From Chitinophagaceae bacterium (GTDB taxonomy: Bacteria; Bacteroidota; Bacteroidia; Chitinophagales; Chitinophagaceae), in contig JAFBAN010000126.1 in the NCBI GenBank assembly GCA_019247775.1, positions 1 through 37,760 of the forward strand: a stretch of 37,760 bases of DNA, given 5' to 3'. How positions within the stretch are numbered: position 1 is the first letter of the stretch; each line of letters starts with the position of its first letter. Shown here piece after piece: positions 25,320 through 32,536 of the stretch. The translations under genes and the position numbers were made by a program. The notes under the pieces were generated by a model, which saw only the letters and a list, made by a program, of their open reading frames with translations, made no database searches and was not told the origin of the DNA.

Positions 25320-25901
25320 CTATTTTTTCAACCAGTTCTTCATGATCGCTTCACCGTCGGGTGTGAGCACACTTTCAGGATGAAACTGCACGCCCTGGAT
25401 ATCGTATCTGCTATGCTGTAATCCCATCACGTAGCCATTCTCATCCCGTGCCGTGATCTCGAGCTCCCCGGGAAATCCTTCCGCATCGACCACCCAGCTA
25501 TGATAACGCCCCACTTCAAGCGTCTCCGGCAATCCTTCGAACAGCCTGCTTTTGTTTCCTGATATTTCGCTTTTGATCGTAATAGGTGTTGCCACGCCAT
25601 GATACACCGAGGATAAATTCACCAGTTTGCCCCCGAAGCTCTCGCCGATCGCCTGATGGCCGAGACAGACGCCCAGTATCGATTTGCTCGGCGCATATTC
25701 CCTGATCAGCGGCAGCAGCATCCCCGCTTCGGACGGAATTCCCGGGCCGGGCGACAGGATGATCTTATCGTATGCTTTCACCGCTTCCATCGGCAACTCG
25801 TCATTGCGGAAGACCTCCACTTTCTCATGCGTGATCTTCTCCACCAGGTGAACCAGGTTGTAGGTGAAGGAGTCGTAGTTATCGAATACTAGAATTTTCA
25901 T
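25320..25901 (-). CDS. trpG: Anthranilate synthase glutaminase component
   Basis: A 193-residue class I glutamine amidotransferase providing ammonia to TrpE. FDNYDSFTYNLVHL at the start, the nucleophile loop GVCLGHQAIGESFGG (Cys at about 79) and QFHPESVLTPDG with the His-Glu pair are all present. In some bacteria the same subunit also serves PabB; none is seen here. The ATG at 25901 begins the conserved fold; an ATG 72 bp upstream lies in the repeat-filled spacer and is rejected. Confidence 0.96.
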   Translation of the reverse strand: MKILVFDNYDSFTYNLVHLVEKITHEKVEVFRNDELPMEAVKAYDKIILSPGPGIPSEAGMLLPLIREYAPSKSILGVCLGHQAIGESFGGKLVNLSSVYHGVATPITIKSEISGNKSRLFEGLPETLEVGRYHSWVVDAEGFPGELEITARDENGYVMGLQHSRYDIQGVQFHPESVLTPDGEAIMKNWLKK

Positions 25902-25945
25902 TGAATAAGTCTGTGGTCTGTTGTCTGTTGTTGTTTTTTGGTCCA

Positions 25946-25991
25946 TGGTCCATAGTCCATAGCAGCGGTTCAAACCATGGACTATGGACTA
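25946..25991. repeat. Inverted repeat TGGTCCATAGTCCATAG between trpE and trpG
   Basis: Arms 25946-25962 and 25975-25991 (17 bp, two mismatches) flank a 12-bp loop. The TCCATGGTCCATAGTCCAT words are themselves tandem 7-bp-like units (GTCCATR), preceded by a GTCTGTTGTCTGTTG tract (25909-25935). It lies in the 101-bp trpE-trpG gap and would fold in the operon mRNA. Confidence 0.85.
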
Positions 25992-26002
25992 GGAAATGCA
26001 CC

Positions 26003-27418
26003 TTAAATCTCCTGCGCTATCTGTATCGCTTTCTTCAACGCATTCAGTTTATTGTTCACTTCCTGCAGTTCGTTTTCGGGCACGCTGGCGGCTACTATGC
26101 CGGCGCCGGCCTGGTAGATCAGGGTGTTGTTCCTGCTGAGGAATGTGCGGATCATGATGGCGTGAATGCAGCTGCCGTCAAATCCCATAAATCCGATCGC
26201 GCCGCCGTAGTAACTCCGGGCAGTGGGTTCATAATCGTCGATAATTTCCATCGCCATGAACTTGGGCGCGCCGCTCAATGTTCCGGCCGGGAAAGTTTTG
26301 GCCAGCAGTGCAAAGGGATTGTAGTCTTTCCGCGTTTTACCGGTTACCTCGCTCACAAGATGGATCACATGACTGTAATAATGCACCTGCCGGTACTGGC
26401 TCACCACCACTTCATCGCAGGCCCTGCTGAGATCGTTGCGGGCCAGGTCTACCAGCATCACATGTTCCGCGTTTTCCTTGGCATCGGCAAGTAATTTTTC
26501 GGTCAGTTGCTGATCGGTTTCCTCATCGCCTGTTCTTTTGAAAGTGCCTGCTATCGGGTGCACCACTGCTTTCCCGTTCTGGATCAGCAATTGCGCTTCG
26601 GGCGAGGAGCCCATCAGTTTATAATCACCATAATCGAAGAAGAACAGGTAGGGCGATGGGTTAACACTGCGCAGGGCGCGGTATACATTGAATTCATCAC
26701 CCGTAAAACTTTGCTCGAAGCGTCTGCTGAGCACGATCTGGAATACATCTCCCCTATGGCAGCGCCCGATACCTTTTGTAACCATTGAACGGTATTCTTC
26801 ATCGGTCATATTGGACGACTCCGCGCCCGCAGCCCGGAAAGGGAACACGGGCACATCCCTGCTTTTTATCAGCGACTCAACTATCGGGAGTTCGCTCTCC
26901 ATACCGGCGATGGTATTCTCACAGATAAAAAGTTCGTCCTTGAAATGGTTGAAAGCGATCACATACTGATACATCCGGTAACGCATCAAGGGAATGGCCG
27001 TTCTGTCTTTCGCCGCAGTGTCCAACGTAATGGTATCGAAGAACTGTACCGCATCGAAACTGGTGTAACCGAAAAGGCCTTGCGCAAACCGGCCTTCTTT
27101 CACTTCGGGCGCCTGCACATCGAATTTCTGCATAAAGCCCCACAGCTGTTCCGGCACTTCTGCAGGATCGCTGATCGCTGTTTTTTCGGGCTGCCTGCCG
27201 GGCAATTTGAATTCAATGCTTTTGGCAGTACTGATCTCTATCCCCGCAATGGCATTGATGCAGATAAATGAATAGCTGTTCTCGGCGGCATTATGGTCCG
27301 TACTTTCCAGCAGCACCGTGTCACGGAACCTGTCGCGCAGGCGCAGATAAATACCTACCGGAGTAAATATATCCGCGAGCAGCTTTTTACATTGGGTTTG
27401 TACAGTTATCTTCTTCAT
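26003..27418 (-). CDS. trpE: Anthranilate synthase component I
   Basis: A 471-residue chorismate-utilising enzyme that, with TrpG, makes anthranilate. The Trp feedback site motif LLES is at about 36-39, followed by the downstream NSYSFI. The catalytic half has GSSPEAQLLIQNGKAVVHPIAGTF-type sequence, ENAEHVMLVDLARNDLSRACD, TFPAGTLSGAPKFMAMEIID and YYGGAIGFMGFDGS. The ATG at 27418 is used; an upstream in-frame ATG at 27487 lies inside the attenuator and is rejected. It is the first structural gene of the trp operon and sits 21 bp after the terminator U run. Confidence 0.97.
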   Translation of the reverse strand: MKKITVQTQCKKLLADIFTPVGIYLRLRDRFRDTVLLESTDHNAAENSYSFICINAIAGIEISTAKSIEFKLPGRQPEKTAISDPAEVPEQLWGFMQKFDVQAPEVKEGRFAQGLFGYTSFDAVQFFDTITLDTAAKDRTAIPLMRYRMYQYVIAFNHFKDELFICENTIAGMESELPIVESLIKSRDVPVFPFRAAGAESSNMTDEEYRSMVTKGIGRCHRGDVFQIVLSRRFEQSFTGDEFNVYRALRSVNPSPYLFFFDYGDYKLMGSSPEAQLLIQNGKAVVHPIAGTFKRTGDEETDQQLTEKLLADAKENAEHVMLVDLARNDLSRACDEVVVSQYRQVHYYSHVIHLVSEVTGKTRKDYNPFALLAKTFPAGTLSGAPKFMAMEIIDDYEPTARSYYGGAIGFMGFDGSCIHAIMIRTFLSRNNTLIYQAGAGIVAASVPENELQEVNNKLNALKKAIQIAQEI

Positions 27419-27439
27419 AGTCGTTGGTTGAAACGGGTG

Positions 27440-27472
27440 AAAACAAAAGCCCCGACAGGTTTTGTCGGGGCT
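27440..27472 (-). terminator. trp operon attenuator (intrinsic terminator)
   Basis: On the minus strand AGCCCCGACA pairs perfectly with TGTCGGGGCT (10 bp, 5-nt loop; 27448-27472) and is followed by TTTTGTTTT. It lies between the Trp-rich leader peptide and trpE. The leader contains a second TCGGGG (27513-27518) that can pair with the CCCCGA of the 5' arm, forming an alternative, antiterminating hairpin. Confidence 0.9.
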
Positions 27473-27505
27473 CTGAATATTATTCAAAAAGTACTGGCCA
27501 TGCCA

Positions 27506-27565
27506 TTACAATCCCCGAACGGAGTCTGTATGCCACCACCAATTCTGATTGTTTACCTGTTTCAT
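27506..27565 (-). CDS. trpL: trp leader peptide
   Basis: A 19-codon reading frame, MKQVNNQNWWWHTDSVRGL, with three consecutive TGG codons at 27533-27541. Three Trp in 19 residues just before a terminator and trpE is the hallmark of ribosome-mediated attenuation. The presumed mechanism: with little charged tRNA-Trp the ribosome stalls at codons 9-11, leaving codons 16-18 (TTCGGGG) free to pair with the terminator 5' arm so transcription continues; with enough Trp it reaches the stop, masks that segment, and the terminator forms. The ATG lies only 6 bp after the candidate -7 box. No Shine-Dalgarno sequence is visible. Confidence 0.92.
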   Translation of the reverse strand: MKQVNNQNWWWHTDSVRGL

Positions 27566-27571
27566 GTAGCA

Positions 27572-27603
27572 CAAAAATGAGGGAGAATCCGTTCTCAAAC
27601 AAA
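27572..27603 (-). promoter_or_regulatory. Candidate trp operon promoter
   Basis: On the minus strand TTTG (27600-27603), a 20-bp spacer, then CATTTTTG (27572-27579; one mismatch to TAnnTTTG). The spacing is identical to that of the his promoter. Transcription would start within a few bases of the trpL ATG. Confidence 0.6.
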
Positions 27604-27654
27604 TTTTTTTTAAAGCCAGTGCCGCTGTGCTAATTTCACTGCAACAAGCCTGTT

Positions 27655-28941
27655 ATGAAAAAAAGCCTGTTATCGATACTGCTTGCCATCTGGGCTGTAC
27701 TGCCCTGTTTCAGCCAGCAAACGGATACGGTATACATTCTTCAGCCCGACCGGGTATTTGATGGAGAAAATATGCATACCGGCTGGCAGGTGCTGGTACA
27801 GGGGCATCATATACTCGCCGCAGGCGAAACCGTTACGCCTCCTGCCATTGCACCGGCCAGGACGATACGGCTGTCCGGCGCCACTTTATTGCCGGGCCTG
27901 ATCGAGGGCCATTCGCATTTATTACTACATCCTTATAGCGAGACCAAATGGGACGAGCAGGTGATGAATGAATCCAGCGCGGAACGCGTGGCAAGAGCTG
28001 TTGTTCATGCGCAGAAAACCTTGCTGGCGGGTTTTACAACGGTACGTGATCTGGGCACGGAAGGCGCCGGCTATGACGACGTTGGTTTGAAATCGGCGAT
28101 CGAAAAAGGTGTGATCCCCGGCCCGCGGATGATCATCGCCACGCGCGCCATTGTAGCTACCGGAAGTTATGGCCCCAAAACAAAGAACCTGAGCAATATC
28201 ATGAACCGGGGCGCTGCAGAAGCCGACGGGGTGGACGGATTGATCAAAGAGGTGCGTACGCAGATCGGCAATGGAGCCGATCTCGTTAAAGTATATGCAG
28301 ATTACCGCTGGGGGCCGGACAAAAATATTTCCCAACCCACTTTTACGCTCGACGAATTGAGGACTGTGGTAGCTGTTGCCAGCAGTACAGGGCGAAAAGT
28401 GGTGGCGCATGCCAGCACAACCGAGGGCATGAGAAGGGCTACCCTGGCCGGTATCTCCACAATAGAGCATGGCGATAATGGCACCGAGGAAGTCTTTGAC
28501 CTGATGCTAAAAAACAAAACGGCTTATTGTCCCACCCTGGCCGCCGCAGAAGCAACCGCTTCTTACGACGGCTGGCGGAAGGGGATCGACCCTGATACGA
28601 AAAGGATCGCCACCAAAAAGAAGAGTTTCGCACTCGCTTTACAGAAAGGCGTAACGATCTGCTTCGGAGGCGATGTGGGTGTGTTCAGTCACGGCAATAA
28701 TGCCTGGGAGATGGAACTGATGGTCGAATATGGCATGAAACCGATAGATGTACTGCGAAGCGCCACATCGGTGAATGCAGATGTGTTTGGATACGGGGAT
28801 AAGATCGGCAGGATCAGGAAAGGATTGTATGCCGATCTGGTTGCGGTAACTGGTAATCCCACCACAGCTATTTCTACGATCCGCCAAACTGTGTTTGTCA
28901 TGAAAGACGGAGTCGTGTATTTAAATAATGCTCAGCGTTAA
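27655..28941 (+). CDS. Secreted metal-dependent amidohydrolase
   Basis: A 428-residue amidohydrolase-superfamily enzyme with a signal peptide (about 1-20, ending CFSQ). The metal site is visible: LIEGHSHLLLH (HxH), DLVKVYADY (probable carboxylated Lys), VVAHAST, STIEHGDNG and the late Asp in CFGGDVGVFSHG. The layout is that of the Xaa-Pro dipeptidase-like/imidazolonepropionase-related group that includes many secreted dipeptidases; the substrate is unknown. It is divergent from the trp operon and its start is 90 bp from the trpL start, so the promoters share that short region. Confidence 0.87.
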   Translation: MKKSLLSILLAIWAVLPCFSQQTDTVYILQPDRVFDGENMHTGWQVLVQGHHILAAGETVTPPAIAPARTIRLSGATLLPGLIEGHSHLLLHPYSETKWDEQVMNESSAERVARAVVHAQKTLLAGFTTVRDLGTEGAGYDDVGLKSAIEKGVIPGPRMIIATRAIVATGSYGPKTKNLSNIMNRGAAEADGVDGLIKEVRTQIGNGADLVKVYADYRWGPDKNISQPTFTLDELRTVVAVASSTGRKVVAHASTTEGMRRATLAGISTIEHGDNGTEEVFDLMLKNKTAYCPTLAAAEATASYDGWRKGIDPDTKRIATKKKSFALALQKGVTICFGGDVGVFSHGNNAWEMELMVEYGMKPIDVLRSATSVNADVFGYGDKIGRIRKGLYADLVAVTGNPTTAISTIRQTVFVMKDGVVYLNNAQR

Positions 28942-28945
28942 CTCC

Positions 28946-29004
28946 GCCTCTCATGTTCTCTGCGGTAAAAAGCACCTCGCTTAACCGCAGAGAACATGGG
29001 AGGC
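28946..29004. repeat. Inverted repeat, CTCTGCG family (24-bp arms)
   Basis: Arms 28946-28969 and 28981-29004 are reverse complements with two mismatches around an 11-bp loop. The left arm shares an identical run of about 20 bp (CTCATGTTCTCTGCGGTAAA) with the spacer repeats at 5275 and 5402. It lies between the amidohydrolase and DUF2147 genes. Confidence 0.9.
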
Positions 29005-29031
29005 AGGGATTGCGCAGAGAAACTCGTCGAT

Positions 29032-29460
29032 ATGAAACCGCTGATCATTTTATTGAGCTTTTTATTTAATAGCACCCATCTGGCGTCATCAGCTGATGAT
29101 ATTCTCGGGGTTTGGATGAATGCAACGGCAAAGGGCCAGGTCCAGATCTACAGGGAGGGCAATAAATATTTCGGCAAGATCATCTGGCTCGCTGAGCCTA
29201 ATGACGCAAAGGGCTTGCCCAAGACCGACAAGAACAATTCCGATCCAAATCTGCGGAGCAAACCCTTACTGGGCGCTATCGTGCTCCGCGGTTTTGTGTA
29301 CGACAACGGTGAATGGAACAGCGGCCGGATCTACGATCCGCAGAATGGGAAAGATTATAAATGCTACCTGAAACTAAAGGATCCCCGGACCCTGAACGTC
29401 CGCGGTTATATCGGCATCTCCTGGATCGGCCGCACCGAAACCTGGACTAAGGTCCGATAA
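29032..29460 (+). CDS. DUF2147 family exported protein
   Basis: A 142-residue protein with a signal peptide (MKPLIILLSFLFNSTHLASS) and a small beta-rich domain matching DUF2147: DDILGVWMNATAKGQVQIY, YFGKIIWL, GFVYDNGEWNSGRIYDPQNGKDYKCYLKL and LNVRGYIGISWIGRTETW. The fold is lipocalin-like and the role is unknown. The ATG at 29032 fits the signal peptide; the longer in-frame start at 28996 lies in the repeat. It converges on hisB. Confidence 0.87.
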   Translation: MKPLIILLSFLFNSTHLASSADDILGVWMNATAKGQVQIYREGNKYFGKIIWLAEPNDAKGLPKTDKNNSDPNLRSKPLLGAIVLRGFVYDNGEWNSGRIYDPQNGKDYKCYLKLKDPRTLNVRGYIGISWIGRTETWTKVR

Positions 29461-29462
29461 TC

Positions 29463-29580
29463 CTCCGTGTAACTCTGTGTATTCTGTGCCTCTGTGGTAA
29501 AGTATCCGCGTCTCTGATAGCTCCTGAAACATCGGCCTTATTTCACCACAGAGGCACAGAATACCCAGAGGGTCACGGAG
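29463..29580. repeat. Inverted repeat, CTCTGTG family (36-bp arms)
   Basis: Arms 29463-29498 and 29545-29580 are reverse complements with four mismatches, separated by 46 bp. The repeat fills the convergent gap between the DUF2147 gene and hisB, and could reduce read-through from both sides. Confidence 0.9.
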
Positions 29581-29584
29581 AAAA

Positions 29585-30718
29585 TTACAATACACCTTTT
29601 GTTGAAGGCAGATAGTTGGAGAAAGGATCTCTTTTTACCGCCATTTTGATGGCTTTGGCGAAGGCCTTAAAGATGGCTTCGATCTTATGATGCTCATTCT
29701 CGCCCCTGCATTCGATGTTGAGATTGCATCTGGCGGCATCGCTGAATGATTTAAAGAAATGGAAGAACATTTCCGTAGGCATCTCCCCGATCCTTTCTCT
29801 TTTGAATTCGGCGTTCCATACCAGCCAGTTGCGGCCGCCGAAATCTATCAGCACTTTGGCTTCGGCTTCATCCATCGGCAGTGCAAAACCATAGCGCTCC
29901 ATCCCCCGCTTATCGGTCAGCACTTTCGCGAACGCTTCACCCAGCGCAATGCCGGTATCCTCGATCGTATGGTGTTCGTCTATATGCAGGTCGCCGCTGG
30001 CGCTGATCGTCAGGTCCATTTTTCCATGACGCGCCACCTGGTCGAGCATGTGATCGAAAAATCCCAGACCGGTATCGATCTTCGATACGCCGCTTCCATC
30101 GAGGTTCAGCTCTACATGGATTTTCGTTTCGTTGGTGTTCCGGTCATGCACTGTTGTACGCGACCCCAGCTTGAGGAAACTGTAAATATCCTGCCAGTTG
30201 TCGGTCTGTAAAGCGATCGTGGGACGGAGCAATATCTCTTCATCCTCGGTCAGATCGTGCAGCGGCGATTTAATGTAAATGGCCTTGCAGCCCAGGTTCT
30301 TCGCCAGCTGGATATCGCTCCAGCGATCTCCCACCATATACGAATTGGCGAGATCGAATTCAGGATTGTTCACCAGGTGTTTCAGCAGCCCGATACCCGG
30401 CTTGCGGGTGTCCTGGTTGTCTTTGGGAAAAGTTTTATCGATATGCACTTCATCGAACACGAAACCTTCGCCGGCAAGTGTACGGATCATCAGGTCCTGG
30501 TACGGATAAAAAGTATGATCAGGATATGATTCTGTACCCAGTCCGTCCTGGTTGGTGATCATTACATGGTAAAAATCCATTTCGGCCGCAATCCGGGCCA
30601 GTGTTGAAATACAGCCCGGCAGGAATATCACTTCATCCAGTTGGTCGATCTGGTTATCGCCCGGCGGTTCTACCAATACTACCCCGTCCCTGTCCAGTAA
30701 CAAGATCCGTTTCATCAT
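29585..30718 (-). CDS. hisB: Histidinol-phosphatase / imidazoleglycerol-phosphate dehydratase
   Basis: A 377-residue fusion for histidine steps 7 and 9. The N-terminal HAD phosphatase (about 1-165) has LLDRDGVVLVEP (Asp at 9 and 11), MITNQDG, TRKPGIGLL and MVGDRWSDIQLA. The Cys-rich Zn loop of E. coli HisB is absent: the loop reads IDKTFPKDNQDTRKP. The C-terminal dehydratase (about 185-377) has FFDHMLDQVARHG, IDEHHTIEDTGIALG and HHKIEAIFKAFA with its Mn-binding His and Glu. The start ATG overlaps the cytochrome c stop (ATGA); a second ATG follows directly, so either could be used. It is the last gene of the first his transcript. Confidence 0.96.
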   Translation of the reverse strand: MMKRILLLDRDGVVLVEPPGDNQIDQLDEVIFLPGCISTLARIAAEMDFYHVMITNQDGLGTESYPDHTFYPYQDLMIRTLAGEGFVFDEVHIDKTFPKDNQDTRKPGIGLLKHLVNNPEFDLANSYMVGDRWSDIQLAKNLGCKAIYIKSPLHDLTEDEEILLRPTIALQTDNWQDIYSFLKLGSRTTVHDRNTNETKIHVELNLDGSGVSKIDTGLGFFDHMLDQVARHGKMDLTISASGDLHIDEHHTIEDTGIALGEAFAKVLTDKRGMERYGFALPMDEAEAKVLIDFGGRNWLVWNAEFKRERIGEMPTEMFFHFFKSFSDAARCNLNIECRGENEHHKIEAIFKAFAKAIKMAVKRDPFSNYLPSTKGVL

Positions 30719-31182
30719 TTTTTTGTTTTGGCCCTCACGGATTTTACCTCGGCAGCAGTTACCGCGGAGGCTTTATTCGTCCAGCTATTCCGAACGAAGG
30801 TGAGAACATCTGCGATCTCCTGGTCGCTGAGATCGGGCAGGGGCGCCATATTGTTGCTGTAATATTCACCGTCGATCTCTACCCGGTCATTGAAACCCTT
30901 CAACACATAACCGATCAGTTTTGCCTTGTCCTTTCCTTTAACAGCGCTGGCCCCGTCTAGCGGCGCATTCAGATGCGGCACTCCGCCGCCGTCTACCTGG
31001 TGACATACCAGGCAGCGCTTCGTGTAGATCAATTTACCCCGGTCCATCGCTGTGCCCGCGGGCGCCGCAGCTTTTTTTACAACAGGCGCAGCAGCTTTAT
31101 GCACGGCAGGCTTTTTAGAGGGCGCTGTCTGGAAACTCGCAAGTATGACCAACAATATCAACCCGGCTGACAATTTCTTCAT
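30715..31182 (-). CDS. Exported c-type cytochrome
   Basis: A 155-residue protein with a signal peptide (MKKLSAGLILLVILASFQ), an Ala/Lys-rich linker (about 24-45) and one cytochrome c domain. The haem site is RCLVCHQVDG, and the distal Met lies in SNNMAPLPDLSDQEIADVLTFVRNSW, as in mono-haem cytochromes attached to dehydrogenases. It starts 6 bp after the PQQ-type dehydrogenase gene and probably accepts its electrons. It overlaps hisB by 4 bp. Confidence 0.88.
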   Translation of the reverse strand: MKKLSAGLILLVILASFQTAPSKKPAVHKAAAPVVKKAAAPAGTAMDRGKLIYTKRCLVCHQVDGGGVPHLNAPLDGASAVKGKDKAKLIGYVLKGFNDRVEIDGEYYSNNMAPLPDLSDQEIADVLTFVRNSWTNKASAVTAAEVKSVRAKTKK

Positions 31183-31188
31183 TAGTGC

Positions 31189-32478
31189 TTACTTATTATA
31201 AGAGATCTTGTAAATAGTTCCTTTCTGGTCATCGCTCACATACAAAGAACCATCGGGGCCCTGTGCCAGTCCGCAGGGACGATGTACTGCCGAACGCGGC
31301 GTGATATTTTCAACCGCGGCAAAACCATTGGCGAATATTTCCCATTTACCTGAAGGCTTGCCATTCTCAAAAGGCACGAATACCACATAGTAGCCTTCCT
31401 GCGGCAACGGCGCGCGGTTCCAGGAACCGTGGAAAGCGATAAAAGCTCCGTTCTTGTAACGTGCTGGGAACATATTACCTGTGTAAAACAACAGTGCATT
31501 CGGCGCAAGGTGCGCAGGGAACATCATCACCGGATCTATCGCATCTTTGCCCCCTTCTTTTTTGCCATCGCCGCCATATTCAGGCGCCAGCATTTTTTTG
31601 TTGGTGGACGGATCATGATAGATATAAGGCCAGCCGCCATTATCGCCTTTTTTCAGTGCGAACAAAACTTCCGCCGGCTTTTCGGCATTGTCCTGATCGG
31701 TGAAGAGTGCAGGAAAAATATTATGGAGGTCATCACGACCATGCTGCATTACGAATAGCTGGTTGACTTGCGTATTCCAGTCGAGGCCCACCACATTGCG
31801 CAATCCCGTGGCATAGCGTACCCCATCGCCATAGGTCTGATTCAGCTTATCGGCTTTGAATTGCCAGATACCTCCGGCCGAATCCAGAATAGGACAGGGC
31901 ATTCTTCCCATCGAGCCCGGTGCGCGGTCCCTTTCCTGGCAGGAATTGGAATAGGCGCCGATATTCACATAGATATTGCCGGCATTGTCCAATGCAATGG
32001 ACTTCGATTCGTGCTGGCGACGGTTGATGAGGCCGGTGATGATCTTTTCGGGCTGATCGGGATTGATCACATTGCCTTTATCGTCCAGTTTATAACGGAA
32101 TACCTCCTCATCGGAAGAAGCATACAGGTAACCGTTCTTGATAGCAATACCGGTACCTCCATAATTTCCGAAACTGCTTGTCTGGTCGGCCTTGCCATCT
32201 CCATTGGTATCGCGCAGCTTAACAATACCCTTACCTGCACCCCGTGCATTGATCTTGGCATATACATCACCCTGCTGCGTTACTACTATATGACGCGCTT
32301 TTCCAAGATTGTCCGCTACTATGACCGCAGAAAAACCGGCAGGAAGTTTCAGGCCGGCATCGTCTGCAACTGTTGTGGCAGGCTTTTTATTCTTATCGCC
32401 ATCCGAAGCGCAGGCCTGCAGCCAGGTGAGGTTAACGACTACCAGTGCCGCGAAGGCCAGGTGAAGGAACTTTTTCAT
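31189..32478 (-). CDS. PQQ-type sugar dehydrogenase lipoprotein
   Basis: A 429-residue lipoprotein (signal peptide with lipobox WLQACAS, Cys at about 23). The mature part looks like a soluble glucose/sorbosone dehydrogenase beta-propeller: LPAGFSAVIVADNLGKARHIVV, RDTNGDGKAD (possible Ca-binding), YATGLRNVVGLDWN, MQHGRDDLH, FIAFHGSWNR and HRPCGLAQGPDGSLYVSDDQKGTIY. Such enzymes use PQQ or act as propeller binding proteins; PQQ use is not proven by sequence. The gene follows hisC by 58 bp and is paired with the cytochrome c gene. Confidence 0.85.
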   Translation of the reverse strand: MKKFLHLAFAALVVVNLTWLQACASDGDKNKKPATTVADDAGLKLPAGFSAVIVADNLGKARHIVVTQQGDVYAKINARGAGKGIVKLRDTNGDGKADQTSSFGNYGGTGIAIKNGYLYASSDEEVFRYKLDDKGNVINPDQPEKIITGLINRRQHESKSIALDNAGNIYVNIGAYSNSCQERDRAPGSMGRMPCPILDSAGGIWQFKADKLNQTYGDGVRYATGLRNVVGLDWNTQVNQLFVMQHGRDDLHNIFPALFTDQDNAEKPAEVLFALKKGDNGGWPYIYHDPSTNKKMLAPEYGGDGKKEGGKDAIDPVMMFPAHLAPNALLFYTGNMFPARYKNGAFIAFHGSWNRAPLPQEGYYVVFVPFENGKPSGKWEIFANGFAAVENITPRSAVHRPCGLAQGPDGSLYVSDDQKGTIYKISYNK

Positions 32479-32536
32479 ATCGGGCTATTATTATTTGAGT
32501 GTTGAAATTACGACCGAAATCACAAATCCCCTCAAT

